Positions 1-5,232 of a stretch of 5,343 nt of DNA are shown in pieces (the stretch's first letter is position 1; every line of letters starts with the position of its first letter). The notes below the pieces were generated by a model. That model saw nothing but the letters and a program-made list of their open reading frames with translations, had not been told where the DNA came from and made no database searches. The stretch spans positions 1 to 5,343 of the forward strand of contig JBBRTW010000482.1 of NCBI GenBank assembly GCA_038244055.1, given 5' to 3'. The stretch comes from DASPKW01 sp038244055. GTDB taxonomy: Bacteria; Planctomycetota; Phycisphaerae; Tepidisphaerales; Tepidisphaeraceae. The position numbers were made by a program, and so were the translations under genes.

Positions 1-76
1 GGGCCCGCCCCCGCGCCGGCCCCGGCGGGGGGGGGGCGCCCGGGGGGCTCCCCCCCCGCGCGGGGCGGCGGGGCCC
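1..76. other. Near-pure G/C block, possible contig-end artefact
   Basis: All but one of the first 76 bases are G or C (a single T at 49), with runs of ten G (27-36) and eight or more C. The block starts with GGGCCCGCC and ends with GCGGCGGGGCCC, so its ends are an imperfect inverted repeat and it could fold back on itself. The composition breaks abruptly at 77. It could be a real GC-rich hairpin, but assembly or base-calling noise at a contig end is at least as likely. No coding signal is seen. Confidence 0.5.
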
Positions 77-84
77 AACATGGA

Positions 85-147
85 GGGTTCCGGGTTCAGG
101 GTGCGGGGTTCGGGGTTCAGGGTTTGGAGCTCGGGGTTCAGGATCAG
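85..147. repeat. Heptanucleotide tandem repeat, consensus GGGTTCR
   Basis: About nine consecutive 7-base units can be laid out: GGGTTCC, GGGTTCA, GGGTGCG, GGGTTCG, GGGTTCA, GGGTTTG, GAGCTCG, GGGTTCA, GGATCAG. The period then decays through GTTTACG and on to about 175 (GTTGAGA, GTGGAGG). Units differ by substitution and keep the 7-base phase, as in an old slippage-type repeat. It lies in non-coding DNA, and any function is unknown. Confidence 0.75.
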
Positions 148-280
148 GTTTACGATAGAGGGTTGAGAGTGGAGGGTTGCCTAGATTGAAGTTCGTTTTG
201 CGCTGGCGCGGGGGGCGTTGCAAAGGGGCAGGTTTGGGCAGGGTTGAGTGGGTTGGGAACGAAAACGCGCGGTGAAAAAC

Positions 281-310
281 GGGACATTCCGGGACATTTT
301 GGGACATTGG
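281..310. repeat. Three tandem decamers GGGACATTNN
   Basis: GGGACATTCC, GGGACATTTT and GGGACATTGG follow each other without a gap. The first eight bases are identical in all three, and only the last two vary. A 10-base period puts the copies on nearly the same face of the helix, which would suit cooperative protein binding, but that is speculation. It lies about 700 bases upstream of the glycogen synthase start. Confidence 0.7.
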
Positions 311-363
311 AACTGAGGGTGTCGCGATGGGCATCATCACGAGGGGGCATTGAGACGCGAGAG

Positions 364-391
364 GTTGCGAGTTGCGAGTTGCGGGTTGCGA
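364..391. repeat. Heptanucleotide tandem repeat GTTGCGA x4
   Basis: There are four contiguous units: GTTGCGA, GTTGCGA, GTTGCGG, GTTGCGA. Three of the four are identical. The flanks (GCGAGAG before, GATGGCG after) look like further decayed units. It is non-coding, with the same period as the repeats at 85-147 and 3607-3641 but a different sequence. Confidence 0.75.
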
Positions 392-840
392 GATGGCGAT
401 TGGGAAGTCGGGTTGGGTGGGCGCATAGCGGTGCTCCATGGGGCGCGGGAGCGAAGCAGTTTGGTGGCGCGGGCGCGCACGGGAGTGAGGTATTGAGGCG
501 GGAGTGCGGGATATATTTTTATTTTTGGGGGGAATGCCGATGGCGCGGGGATGGTGCGGCGGGCGCACGGGACGCGTGGTAGGCGCTTGGCGCGTGTTGC
601 GGGCGCACGGGGTTGGGGCGGGGACGTAAAATGTTCAATGTTAAAAGTCGGGGGATGTCGCGCGGGGTGAGTGGGGGCGCGACGATGTGAGCGACTGCGT
701 GTGCGGGTCGGAGGTGAAGGGTTCATTGAAGGGGGGAAGTTGCGGGACGCGCTGGGCAAGCCCGAGCGGCTAAAAGCGGATGGGGGGCATCATTGCCTGG
801 GTACCTTGATATTATCGGGTCAGGGGTGTTGCGGGGTGCC

Positions 841-849
841 GGAGGAGGT
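841..849 (+). promoter_or_regulatory. Strong Shine-Dalgarno sequence before a mini-ORF
   Basis: GGAGGAGGT is a near-perfect anti-16S complement and ends 8 nt before the ATG at 858, which is close to ideal spacing. It is stronger than the site in front of the glycogen synthase itself. The spacer is very G-rich, so chance occurrence is a real possibility. Confidence 0.4.
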
Positions 850-857
850 AGATCGCC

Positions 858-926
858 ATGTTTCTTGCCGGATTTGAAATTGGAGGCTCGGGGGATTCCT
901 GCGATAATCGAGGGGGTTGGAGATGA
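858..926 (+). CDS. Possible 22-residue leader peptide upstream of glycogen synthase
   Basis: This is a very short frame: ATG at 858, 22 sense codons, TGA at 924-926. The peptide starts MFLAGFEIGGSG and ends GGWR, and it has no similarity I recognise. The argument for translation is the near-perfect GGAGGAGGT with 8-nt spacing. Its stop overlaps the ATG of a second mini-ORF (923) in an ATGA arrangement, and the glycogen synthase start is 80 nt further down. This could be a leader whose translation affects the downstream gene. Against it are its small size, a possible promoter -10 inside it (903-908), and G-rich surroundings where SD-like sequences are common. Confidence 0.3.
   Translation: MFLAGFEIGGSGDSCDNRGGWR
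880..908 (+). promoter_or_regulatory. Weak sigma70-like promoter candidate for glycogen synthase
   Basis: TTGGAG (880-885) and GATAAT (903-908) are separated by 17 bases. The -10 matches TATAAT at five of six positions, while the -35 keeps only TTG. Transcription would begin near 915, leaving a leader of about 90 nt before the start at 1007. This call excludes the mini-ORF at 858 from the transcript, so the two readings compete. Confidence 0.2.
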
Positions 927-973
927 GCGGTTTGGGTTTGGAGGCCGGCGGGTTGTTCTCGGCCGGCGGTTAA
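923..973 (+). CDS. Possible second mini-ORF (16 residues), coupled to the first
   Basis: The ATG at 923 overlaps the TGA of the previous mini-ORF, and the frame closes with TAA at 971-973, three bases before an ATG (977) in the same frame as the glycogen synthase. The peptide is Gly/Leu-rich (MSGLGLEAGG...). A GGAG sits only 3 nt before its ATG, so it would depend on translational coupling. It contains two exact copies of GGCCGGCGG (943-951, 961-969) whose GCCGGC cores could pair as a 6-bp stem. It is recorded mainly because it links the mini-ORF at 858 to the main gene; it may well be chance. Confidence 0.15.
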   Translation: MSGLGLEAGGLFSAGG

Positions 974-994
974 AAGATGTCAGAGGGGGAGTGC

Positions 995-1004
995 GAGGAA
1001 AAGG
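995..1004 (+). promoter_or_regulatory. Ribosome-binding site that decides the glycogen synthase start
   Basis: GAGGAAAAGG precedes the ATG at 1007, with the GAGGA core 7 nt upstream. The earlier in-frame ATG at 977 has only a poor GGCGG at suboptimal distance, and its ten extra codons contain this very site. I therefore place the start at 1007; 977 stays possible. Confidence 0.6.
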
Positions 1005-1006
1005 TC

Positions 1007-3562
1007 ATGTCAAGCAAGCGGCCAGGCGGACGCGGCGCGGTGAAGAACGCGGCTTCGAAGGATGCTTCGAAGGCGGAAGGCGCAGCGAGTGGGAATGGTG
1101 CGCGGACGAGCGCGGCGGGGGTGGATGCGGGAGCGAAGGCGAGTGCGGCTCGGGCTGCGAGTTCGGTTCCTGCGGCAAAGGCTCCGCCGACGGCGGGTGC
1201 GGCGGTGGGGGTTCCGGCGGTGGGGGTTCGAGAATCCGATAAGCCGGTTTCATCCGCTCCGGCGAAATCCGCGACGACGCAAGCGACTGCGAAAGCCGCT
1301 GAGCCAATTCGTGGCGCGGCGGGTGGGGCAGGCGCGACGACGCAGGCGGGTGCGGGAGCGGCGATGGCATCCGGCTCGGCGAAATCCGCGACGACGCAAG
1401 CGACTGCGAAGGCGGCTCCTGCTCAGGCATCCGTTCCGGCGAAATCCGCGACGACGCAAGCGACTGCGAAAGCCGCTCCTGCTCAGGCATCCGGTGAGGC
1501 CGTTGCGGTGCCGCCGATTCCGGTTGCGGCGGCGACTCCGCCGGCGATCCCGTTGGGTGCGCCCGCGACACCTCCAGCAGCCATCCCGCAATCCGAAATC
1601 GCCCCGCCGCAGATTCCTACTCCGACGCCGCCCGTGCTCCCCGCGTTTGTGCAGCCCAATCCGATTTCCAGCCAGGACATGCCGATCACGCCGAAGTTGA
1701 CTCCGGCCGGGCCCTCGGATGCGCCATTGCCTAAGGCTGAATCATTGCCCAATGAGCTGGTGTTCGAGGTGGCGTGGGAGGTGTGCTGGCAGCTCGGCGG
1801 GATTTACACGGTGCTGAAGACCAAGGCCGCCTCGATGGTGGAGAAGCATGGAGACCGCTATTGCCTGGTCGGCCCGTACAACCCGGCGGCGGCGGGGATT
1901 GAGTTCGAGGAGCAGCGGCCGGACCCGCTGATTCGCGAGGCGCTGGATCGGCTGCGGGCGGCGGGGATGGAGGCGCGGTATGGGCGGTGGCTGGTGGCGG
2001 GCCGGCCGAGGACGATCCTGATCGACCATCGCTCGCGCTACGGGCGGATTCACGAAGACAAGTACCTGATGTGGAAGGATCACGGCATCTCCACACCGGC
2101 CGATGATGGGGAGGTGAACGATGTGGTGGCGTTCGGTTTCGCGGCGGCGGAGCTGTTTCGGATTTTGACCGAGCTCGCGCCGGGGCGGCAGATTCTCGGG
2201 CATTTCCACGAGTGGATGGGGGGCGTGGCCATTCCGCGGATCGCACACCTGCGCCTGCCGGTGGCCACGGTTTTCACGACGCATGCAACACTGCTCGGTC
2301 GATACCTGGCGAGCGACAATCCGCACTTCTACCAGCACCTTCAGTTCATCGATCCGGACAAGGAGGCGCAGCACTTCAATATTTACTGCCGGTATGCGAT
2401 CGAGAAGGCGGCGGCGCACGCGGCGACTTTATTCACAACCGTGTCGCAGGTGACGGCGCTGGAGGCCGAGAAGCTGCTGGGGCGCAGGCCGGAGGCGATT
2501 CTCCCTAACGGGCTGAACATCGAGCGTTTCACGGCAATGCACGAGTTCCAGAACATGCACCGGCAGTACAAGGAGCGCATCCACGATTTCGTGCGCGGGC
2601 ATTTCTTCCCGGCCTACGAGTTCGACATCGACAACACGCTCTACTTCTTCACGGCCGGGCGCTACGAGTATCGCAACAAGGGTTTCGATCTGTTCATCGA
2701 GGCGATGTCGCGGCTGAACTGGCGGATGAAGTCGGAGAAGGTGGCGAATGCTCCAACCATCGTCTCCTTCCTGGTGACGCGGGCGCAGACGCGGAACATC
2801 AACGTGAGCGTGCTGCAGAATCAGACCGTGTTCGAGGATCTCAAGCAGACGATCGGCTCGATCCAGGACAGCCTCGGGCCGACGATGTTGAATGCGGCGG
2901 CGCATGGGCGATTCCCGACGGCGAGCGAGTTGTTCACGGAGGAAGCGAAGATTCGCTGGAAGCGGGCGGTGGGCGCGTGGAAGAATGGCCGGCAGCCGGC
3001 CATCGTGACGCACGATCTGATGGATGATCAGAAGGACCCGGTGCTCACCCACCTGCGCCATCGCGGCCTGTTTAATGGCAAGGACGATCCGGTCAAGATC
3101 ATCTTCCACCCCGATTTCATGAGCGCTACCAGCCCGCTGCTGCACCTGGATTACGACCAGTTCATCCGCGGCTGCCATATGGGCGTGTTCCCGAGCTACT
3201 ACGAGCCGTGGGGTTATACACCCATGGAGTCGATCGCCCTGGGCGTGCCGGCCGTCACCTCGGACCTGGCGGGGTTCGGCTCCTATGTGCAGGAGCATAT
3301 CCCCGATGCCCGCGAGAACGGCATCTTCTGCGCGCGGCGGCGGGACCGCTCCTTCGACGATGCGTGCAATGACATCGTCAATTACCTGTTCGAGTTCACG
3401 CGCATGAACCGCCGCCAGCGCATCGAGCAGCGCAACAAGGTCGAGCGCCTGGGCGACCGCTTCGACTGGTCGCAACTGGTGATGTATTACCACGAGGCCC
3501 ATCGGGTGGCGCTGGGGAATCCGCCGGTCCGGCCGGGGAAGGTGGAGGTGATCGTGGTGTAG
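1007..3562 (+). CDS. Glycogen synthase, GT3 (eukaryotic GYS-like) family, with long N-terminal extension
   Basis: Transfers glucose from UDP-glucose to the non-reducing end of an alpha-1,4-glucan in the cytoplasm. From about residue 249 to the end (851) the protein reads like yeast and animal glycogen synthases, not like bacterial GT5 GlgA. Visible motifs are EVAWEVCWQLGGIYTVLKTK (254-273), GHFHEW (H399, H401), TTHATLLGRYL (R432), AGRYEYRNKG (R552, K558), FHPDFMSATSPLL (from 700) and SYYEPWGYTPME, which holds the GT3 E-X7-E pair (E733, E741). RRQRIEQRNKVER (802-814) matches the cluster that binds the activator glucose-6-phosphate in eukaryotic enzymes, with one Arg changed to Lys. The eukaryotic phosphorylated C-terminal tail is absent. 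Residues 1-248 are an Ala/Pro/Lys-rich, probably disordered extension with internal repeats; alternative start 977 adds ten residues. No neighbouring glycogen gene is visible. The function is firm for the core; the role of the extension is unknown. Confidence 0.93.
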   Translation: MSSKRPGGRGAVKNAASKDASKAEGAASGNGARTSAAGVDAGAKASAARAASSVPAAKAPPTAGAAVGVPAVGVRESDKPVSSAPAKSATTQATAKAAEPIRGAAGGAGATTQAGAGAAMASGSAKSATTQATAKAAPAQASVPAKSATTQATAKAAPAQASGEAVAVPPIPVAAATPPAIPLGAPATPPAAIPQSEIAPPQIPTPTPPVLPAFVQPNPISSQDMPITPKLTPAGPSDAPLPKAESLPNELVFEVAWEVCWQLGGIYTVLKTKAASMVEKHGDRYCLVGPYNPAAAGIEFEEQRPDPLIREALDRLRAAGMEARYGRWLVAGRPRTILIDHRSRYGRIHEDKYLMWKDHGISTPADDGEVNDVVAFGFAAAELFRILTELAPGRQILGHFHEWMGGVAIPRIAHLRLPVATVFTTHATLLGRYLASDNPHFYQHLQFIDPDKEAQHFNIYCRYAIEKAAAHAATLFTTVSQVTALEAEKLLGRRPEAILPNGLNIERFTAMHEFQNMHRQYKERIHDFVRGHFFPAYEFDIDNTLYFFTAGRYEYRNKGFDLFIEAMSRLNWRMKSEKVANAPTIVSFLVTRAQTRNINVSVLQNQTVFEDLKQTIGSIQDSLGPTMLNAAAHGRFPTASELFTEEAKIRWKRAVGAWKNGRQPAIVTHDLMDDQKDPVLTHLRHRGLFNGKDDPVKIIFHPDFMSATSPLLHLDYDQFIRGCHMGVFPSYYEPWGYTPMESIALGVPAVTSDLAGFGSYVQEHIPDARENGIFCARRRDRSFDDACNDIVNYLFEFTRMNRRQRIEQRNKVERLGDRFDWSQLVMYYHEAHRVALGNPPVRPGKVEVIVV
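1258..1500 (+). repeat. In-frame repeats in the glycogen synthase N-terminal extension
   Basis: A segment encoding AKSATTQATAKAA occurs three times, with its GAAATCCGCG at 1264, 1381 and 1441. The last two copies form a 60-bp tandem repeat (1381-1440 and 1441-1500) that is almost identical in DNA, encoding two 20-residue units ending in APAQA. The first copy lies 117 bases upstream and diverges after the shared core; a related GATTQAGAGAA lies between. High identity at DNA level, including synonymous positions, points to recent duplication. The Lys/Ala/Thr composition resembles histone-H1-like or linker tails. Confidence 0.85.
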
Positions 3563-3574
3563 GGGGGGGCGGAA

Positions 3575-3641
3575 GGATGAAGGATGAAGGCGGGAATCAG
3601 GAGATAGTCGTCAGTCGTCAGTCGTCAGTCGGCAGTCGTTC
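3575..3641. repeat. Heptanucleotide repeats after glycogen synthase (GGATGAA, GTCGTCA)
   Basis: Just after the stop codon come two exact GGATGAA units (3575-3588). At 3607-3641 are five 7-base units: GTCGTCA three times, then GTCGGCA and GTCGTTC. Both tracts share the 7-base period of the repeats upstream of the gene but not their sequence. No hairpin followed by a T-run was seen here, so no rho-independent terminator can be called for the glycogen synthase. Confidence 0.75.
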
Positions 3642-3995
3642 TACTGTAACCGATCTACCCCATGCCGCCTGCGTGCCGGCGGGGCGGGTCGTGGCGGCCC
3701 GGGCATCCCCCATCAGCGCGACCACGTGCCGGCGCAACTGGGCCATCACCGCCTCATCATCCCATTCGCCGCTGCCGACGAAGAATTGAATGGGCTTGCG
3801 GGACACACCGTGCGCGTTGGCGATCGGCTCGGCCGTTTTGCGCTCCAGGCCGCCCCCGGCGATGACATGATCCGCGCCATCGTGCCCCGAGCCAAAGAGC
3901 GTGTCGGCCGCGTCATCGGGGTTGAAGCGGGCCATCGCCAAATCGCGGCCGCCGTGTTCTTCTTCGAGGCGAATGGGAAAGATGACGGGATTCAT
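3618..3995 (-). pseudogene. Truncated transposase fragment, IS701-like N-terminal region
   Basis: The frame runs from an ATG at 3995 to a TGA at 3618, 125 codons. Its middle, LERKTAEPIANAHGVSRK followed by IQFFVGSGEWDD and AVMAQLRRHVVALMGD, resembles the region of IS701-family transposases just before the DDE core (typically R-K-S-x-E-P-I-A, a short helix, then F-x-x-x-x-W-D). In intact members the first catalytic aspartate segment (DxSGFxKKG-like) follows directly. Here the sequence instead continues as RAATTRPAGTQAAW and stops inside the GTCGTCA repeat, so similarity ends near 3705. There is no catalytic domain and no recognisable terminal inverted repeat. It is best read as the relic of an insertion sequence; the family call is from memory of the motif and is moderate. 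Confidence 0.5.
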
Positions 3996-4232
3996 GTTGG
4001 CAAAGTCATCAAGTGGGGCTGGCGGATCAGGTCAGGTCGATGAAATCGAATCCGGACCCCTTTTCATGTCCAGACCCCTTTTCATGTCCGCTCCATCCCC
4101 AAGTCGCCCGCCCCCCTCGACCAGAAACTCCGATAACAATCCAACCTCCATATCAGCCCTGATACCACCGCATCGCCGCGTAAACCCAGCGCCGATGTCC
4201 GGATAACCGCCGCACGGCGTCGCGCGGACGTC
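3996..4232. other. Gene-free stretch between transposase relic and 21-bp array
   Basis: No gene is supported on either strand. The plus-strand frames crossing here have no ribosome-binding site and resemble nothing known. The one clear structure is the 18-base direct repeat at 4055-4089. Base composition is less G-biased than the spacer at the left of the window. Confidence 0.5.
4055..4089. repeat. 18-bp-period direct repeat, GACCCCTTTTCATGTCC x2
   Basis: The 17 bases GACCCCTTTTCATGTCC occur at 4055-4071 and again at 4073-4089 with one base (A) between them; the copies are exact. On the minus strand it reads as two GGACATGAAAAGGGGTC units leading towards the transposase relic at 3995. Motifs of the AAAAGGGGTC kind often sit near mobile elements, so this may mark an old element end, but that link is a guess. 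Confidence 0.7.
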
Positions 4233-4442
4233 ATGCCAAATCGTTCGGCAGCGCTGCAAAATCATTTTGCAACGATGCAAAATCGTTCGGCAACGATGCA
4301 AAATCGTTCGGCAACGATGCAAAATCGTTCGGCAGCGATGCAAAATCATTTTACAACGATGCCAAATCGCCCGGCAACGTTGCAGAATCGTTCGGCAACG
4401 AGGGGGAACCGTTCGGCGCGGATGGAAAATCACTCCTCAACG
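4233..4442. repeat. Ten tandem 21-bp units with small hairpins
   Basis: Ten contiguous units of exactly 21 bases begin at 4233, 4254, 4275, 4296, 4317, 4338, 4359, 4380, 4401 and 4422. Units at 4275 and 4296 are identical, and their neighbours decay outward, most at the right end (4401, 4422). The consensus contains ATCGTT-CGGC-AACGAT, a perfect 6-bp stem with a four-base loop crossing each unit boundary, with GCAAA between successive hairpins. The unit at 4254 has ATTTTGC in place of GTTCGGC, giving a different perfect hairpin (TGCAAAA-TCA-TTTTGCA, 4255-4271). Because 21 is a multiple of three and the unit lacks stops, all six frames stay open (plus-strand MQNRSAT, minus-strand RCRTILH), so the long frames here are not evidence of a gene. 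Confidence 0.9.
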
Positions 4443-4500
4443 CCCCCCGCCCGGCGATGCTCAAGCAAGTGTTGCGGGGCGAATCCGCTCGCCCACGGTT

Positions 4501-4698
4501 TCATTGGGCCGCGCCGAACACCGCCACGATCAGGCTCGCGATCCACCAGCGGCGCATCTTCCCGATCCACCGCCGCGCGGGAGAAGGCGCGGGGGCGTAT
4601 TCCAGTGGGGTGGGAGTGGGGTTTGGGGCGGGGTCGGGCATGGGGAGGAGAGTGTACACGGGCGGGGGATGGGCGGCGCGGGAATTCATTCGCTCCAT
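4501..4698 (-). CDS. Small Pro-rich protein with C-terminal hydrophobic segment, unknown function
   Basis: A 65-codon frame from ATG at 4698 to TGA at 4501-4503. Residues 9-45 are Pro-rich (PMPDPAPNPTPTP), followed by a basic stretch (ARRWIGKMRR) and a hydrophobic end, WWIASLIVAVFGAA, shaped like a membrane segment but ending two residues later. Third positions are almost all G or C, especially over the last 20 codons, which supports real coding in this frame. It begins 18 nt after the stop of the 171-codon gene, in the same frame and strand, so it may be a second gene of that operon, or the tail of one gene split by a nonsense codon. It could also be the N-terminus of a larger membrane protein broken after its first membrane segment. 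No good Shine-Dalgarno; Met20 is an alternative start. Confidence 0.4.
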   Translation of the reverse strand: MERMNSRAAHPPPVYTLLPMPDPAPNPTPTPLEYAPAPSPARRWIGKMRRWWIASLIVAVFGAAQ

Positions 4699-4716
4699 CG
4701 CCGCCGCGCCGCACGT

Positions 4717-5232
4717 TTAGGGATTTGATTGCGGGCGCGTCACGGGCCGGGTTGCGGCGCGGGCTTTGGCGGCACTGACGCGCGCGGAAAACTCGTTGAT
4801 GTTGAGCAGGCGAACGGTGACCAGGTCATCATCCGTCAACCGGTACTCCAAGACGCCGGTGACTTCGCGAATCTTAAACGGGACTGTGAAGCGGCTCGGA
4901 TCGGCCGGGTCGGACTGCCCGGCATCGATCTGGAAGAGATCGAGCAGCGGACGGGCATCAGCAAGGGCATTGATGGTGGATTGGTCCATGCGAGTCCCGT
5001 TGCGCATCCATCTACGCACGTCATGAAATGCTTCGGACAGCTCAATGATATATACCTGCGAGAGGTTCTCCATCACGACCAGCCTGCGGCCGCCCGACGG
5101 AGTGAACCGCTCATGAAGAAAAATCGTCGGACCTGTGGCGCTGCCGTTGCCAATCATGCGAGAGAACGCCGCCCAGCGTGGATCGGTGCGCGCGACGAAC
5201 AAACTAAATAGCTGTGCGCGACTGCGCGCCAC
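4717..5232 (-). CDS. Hypothetical protein, 171 codons, possibly truncated at its N-terminus
   Basis: I do not recognise this protein. The frame runs from a GTG at 5232 to TAA at 4717-4719. Composition is that of a normal soluble globular protein: LFVARTDPRWAAFSRMIGNG near the start, FTPSGGRRLVVMENLSQVYI (45-64), a predicted helix-rich middle (SEAFHDVRRWMRNG) and a beta-like end (RFTVPFKIREVTGVLEYRL), closing with a basic Ala/Arg/Pro tail. Codon use is G/C-ending and ordinary for the window. No signal peptide or membrane segment is seen. The GTG has no Shine-Dalgarno, an in-frame TAA lies just upstream (5242-5244), and DNA turns AT-rich exactly there, so the true N-terminus may have been cut off by the element to the right. 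Met26 (ATG at 5157) is another start. A 65-codon ORF follows in the same frame. Confidence 0.65.
   Translation of the reverse strand: MARSRAQLFSLFVARTDPRWAAFSRMIGNGSATGPTIFLHERFTPSGGRRLVVMENLSQVYIIELSEAFHDVRRWMRNGTRMDQSTINALADARPLLDLFQIDAGQSDPADPSRFTVPFKIREVTGVLEYRLTDDDLVTVRLLNINEFSARVSAAKARAATRPVTRPQSNP

Larger units (their letters stand above)
77..857. other. Gene-free G-rich spacer with short tandem repeats
   Basis: No reading frame here looks like a gene. The open frames on both strands are low in complexity, biased by the G-rich composition, lack a sensible ribosome-binding site and resemble no family I know. The stretch instead contains degenerate period-7 repeats (85-147, 364-391, and two AATGTTM copies at 630-643) and a period-10 repeat (281-310). 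A GC-rich potential stem lies near 752-768 (GCTGGG / CCGAGC), with no obvious function. The region is the upstream spacer of the glycogen synthase gene. Confidence 0.6.

Noticed and set aside
337..759. Minus-strand open frame of 140 codons in the left spacer
   Set aside because: It is built from the heptamer repeats and Arg/Pro/Ser-rich low-complexity sequence, with no ribosome-binding site and no recognisable domain.
793..1242. Plus-strand open frame overlapping the glycogen synthase start
   Set aside because: Its later part is a Gly/Cys-rich out-of-frame reading of the Ala-rich extension, and its start lacks a Shine-Dalgarno.
2429..3502. Long minus-strand open frame (357 codons) opposite glycogen synthase
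   Set aside because: It lies wholly antisense to a gene with unmistakable motifs, and its His/Arg/Leu/Val-rich product is what the GC-rich codon pattern of the sense gene produces on the other strand.
3560..3570. Run of eight G after the glycogen synthase stop as a phase-variable tract
   Set aside because: It lies after the stop codon, so a length change would not alter the protein, and no downstream promoter or gene on that strand depends on it.
3655..3695. Rho-independent terminator for glycogen synthase
   Set aside because: CCGCC and GGCGG can pair weakly, but the stem is short and no T-run follows.
4233..4442. CRISPR array
   Set aside because: The units follow one another directly with no spacers of unique sequence, and there are no cas genes.
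3650..4770. Shared ARAAT-RP residues in the tail of the 171-codon gene and the end of the transposase relic
   Set aside because: The match is a few Ala/Arg/Pro residues with different codons, expected by chance in GC-rich DNA.
4233..4778. Plus-strand frame of 181 codons starting in the 21-bp array (MQNRSAT heptapeptides)
   Set aside because: The repeat is open in all six frames because 21 is divisible by three, and past the array the frame runs antisense to the minus-strand genes into Arg/Gly-rich sequence.
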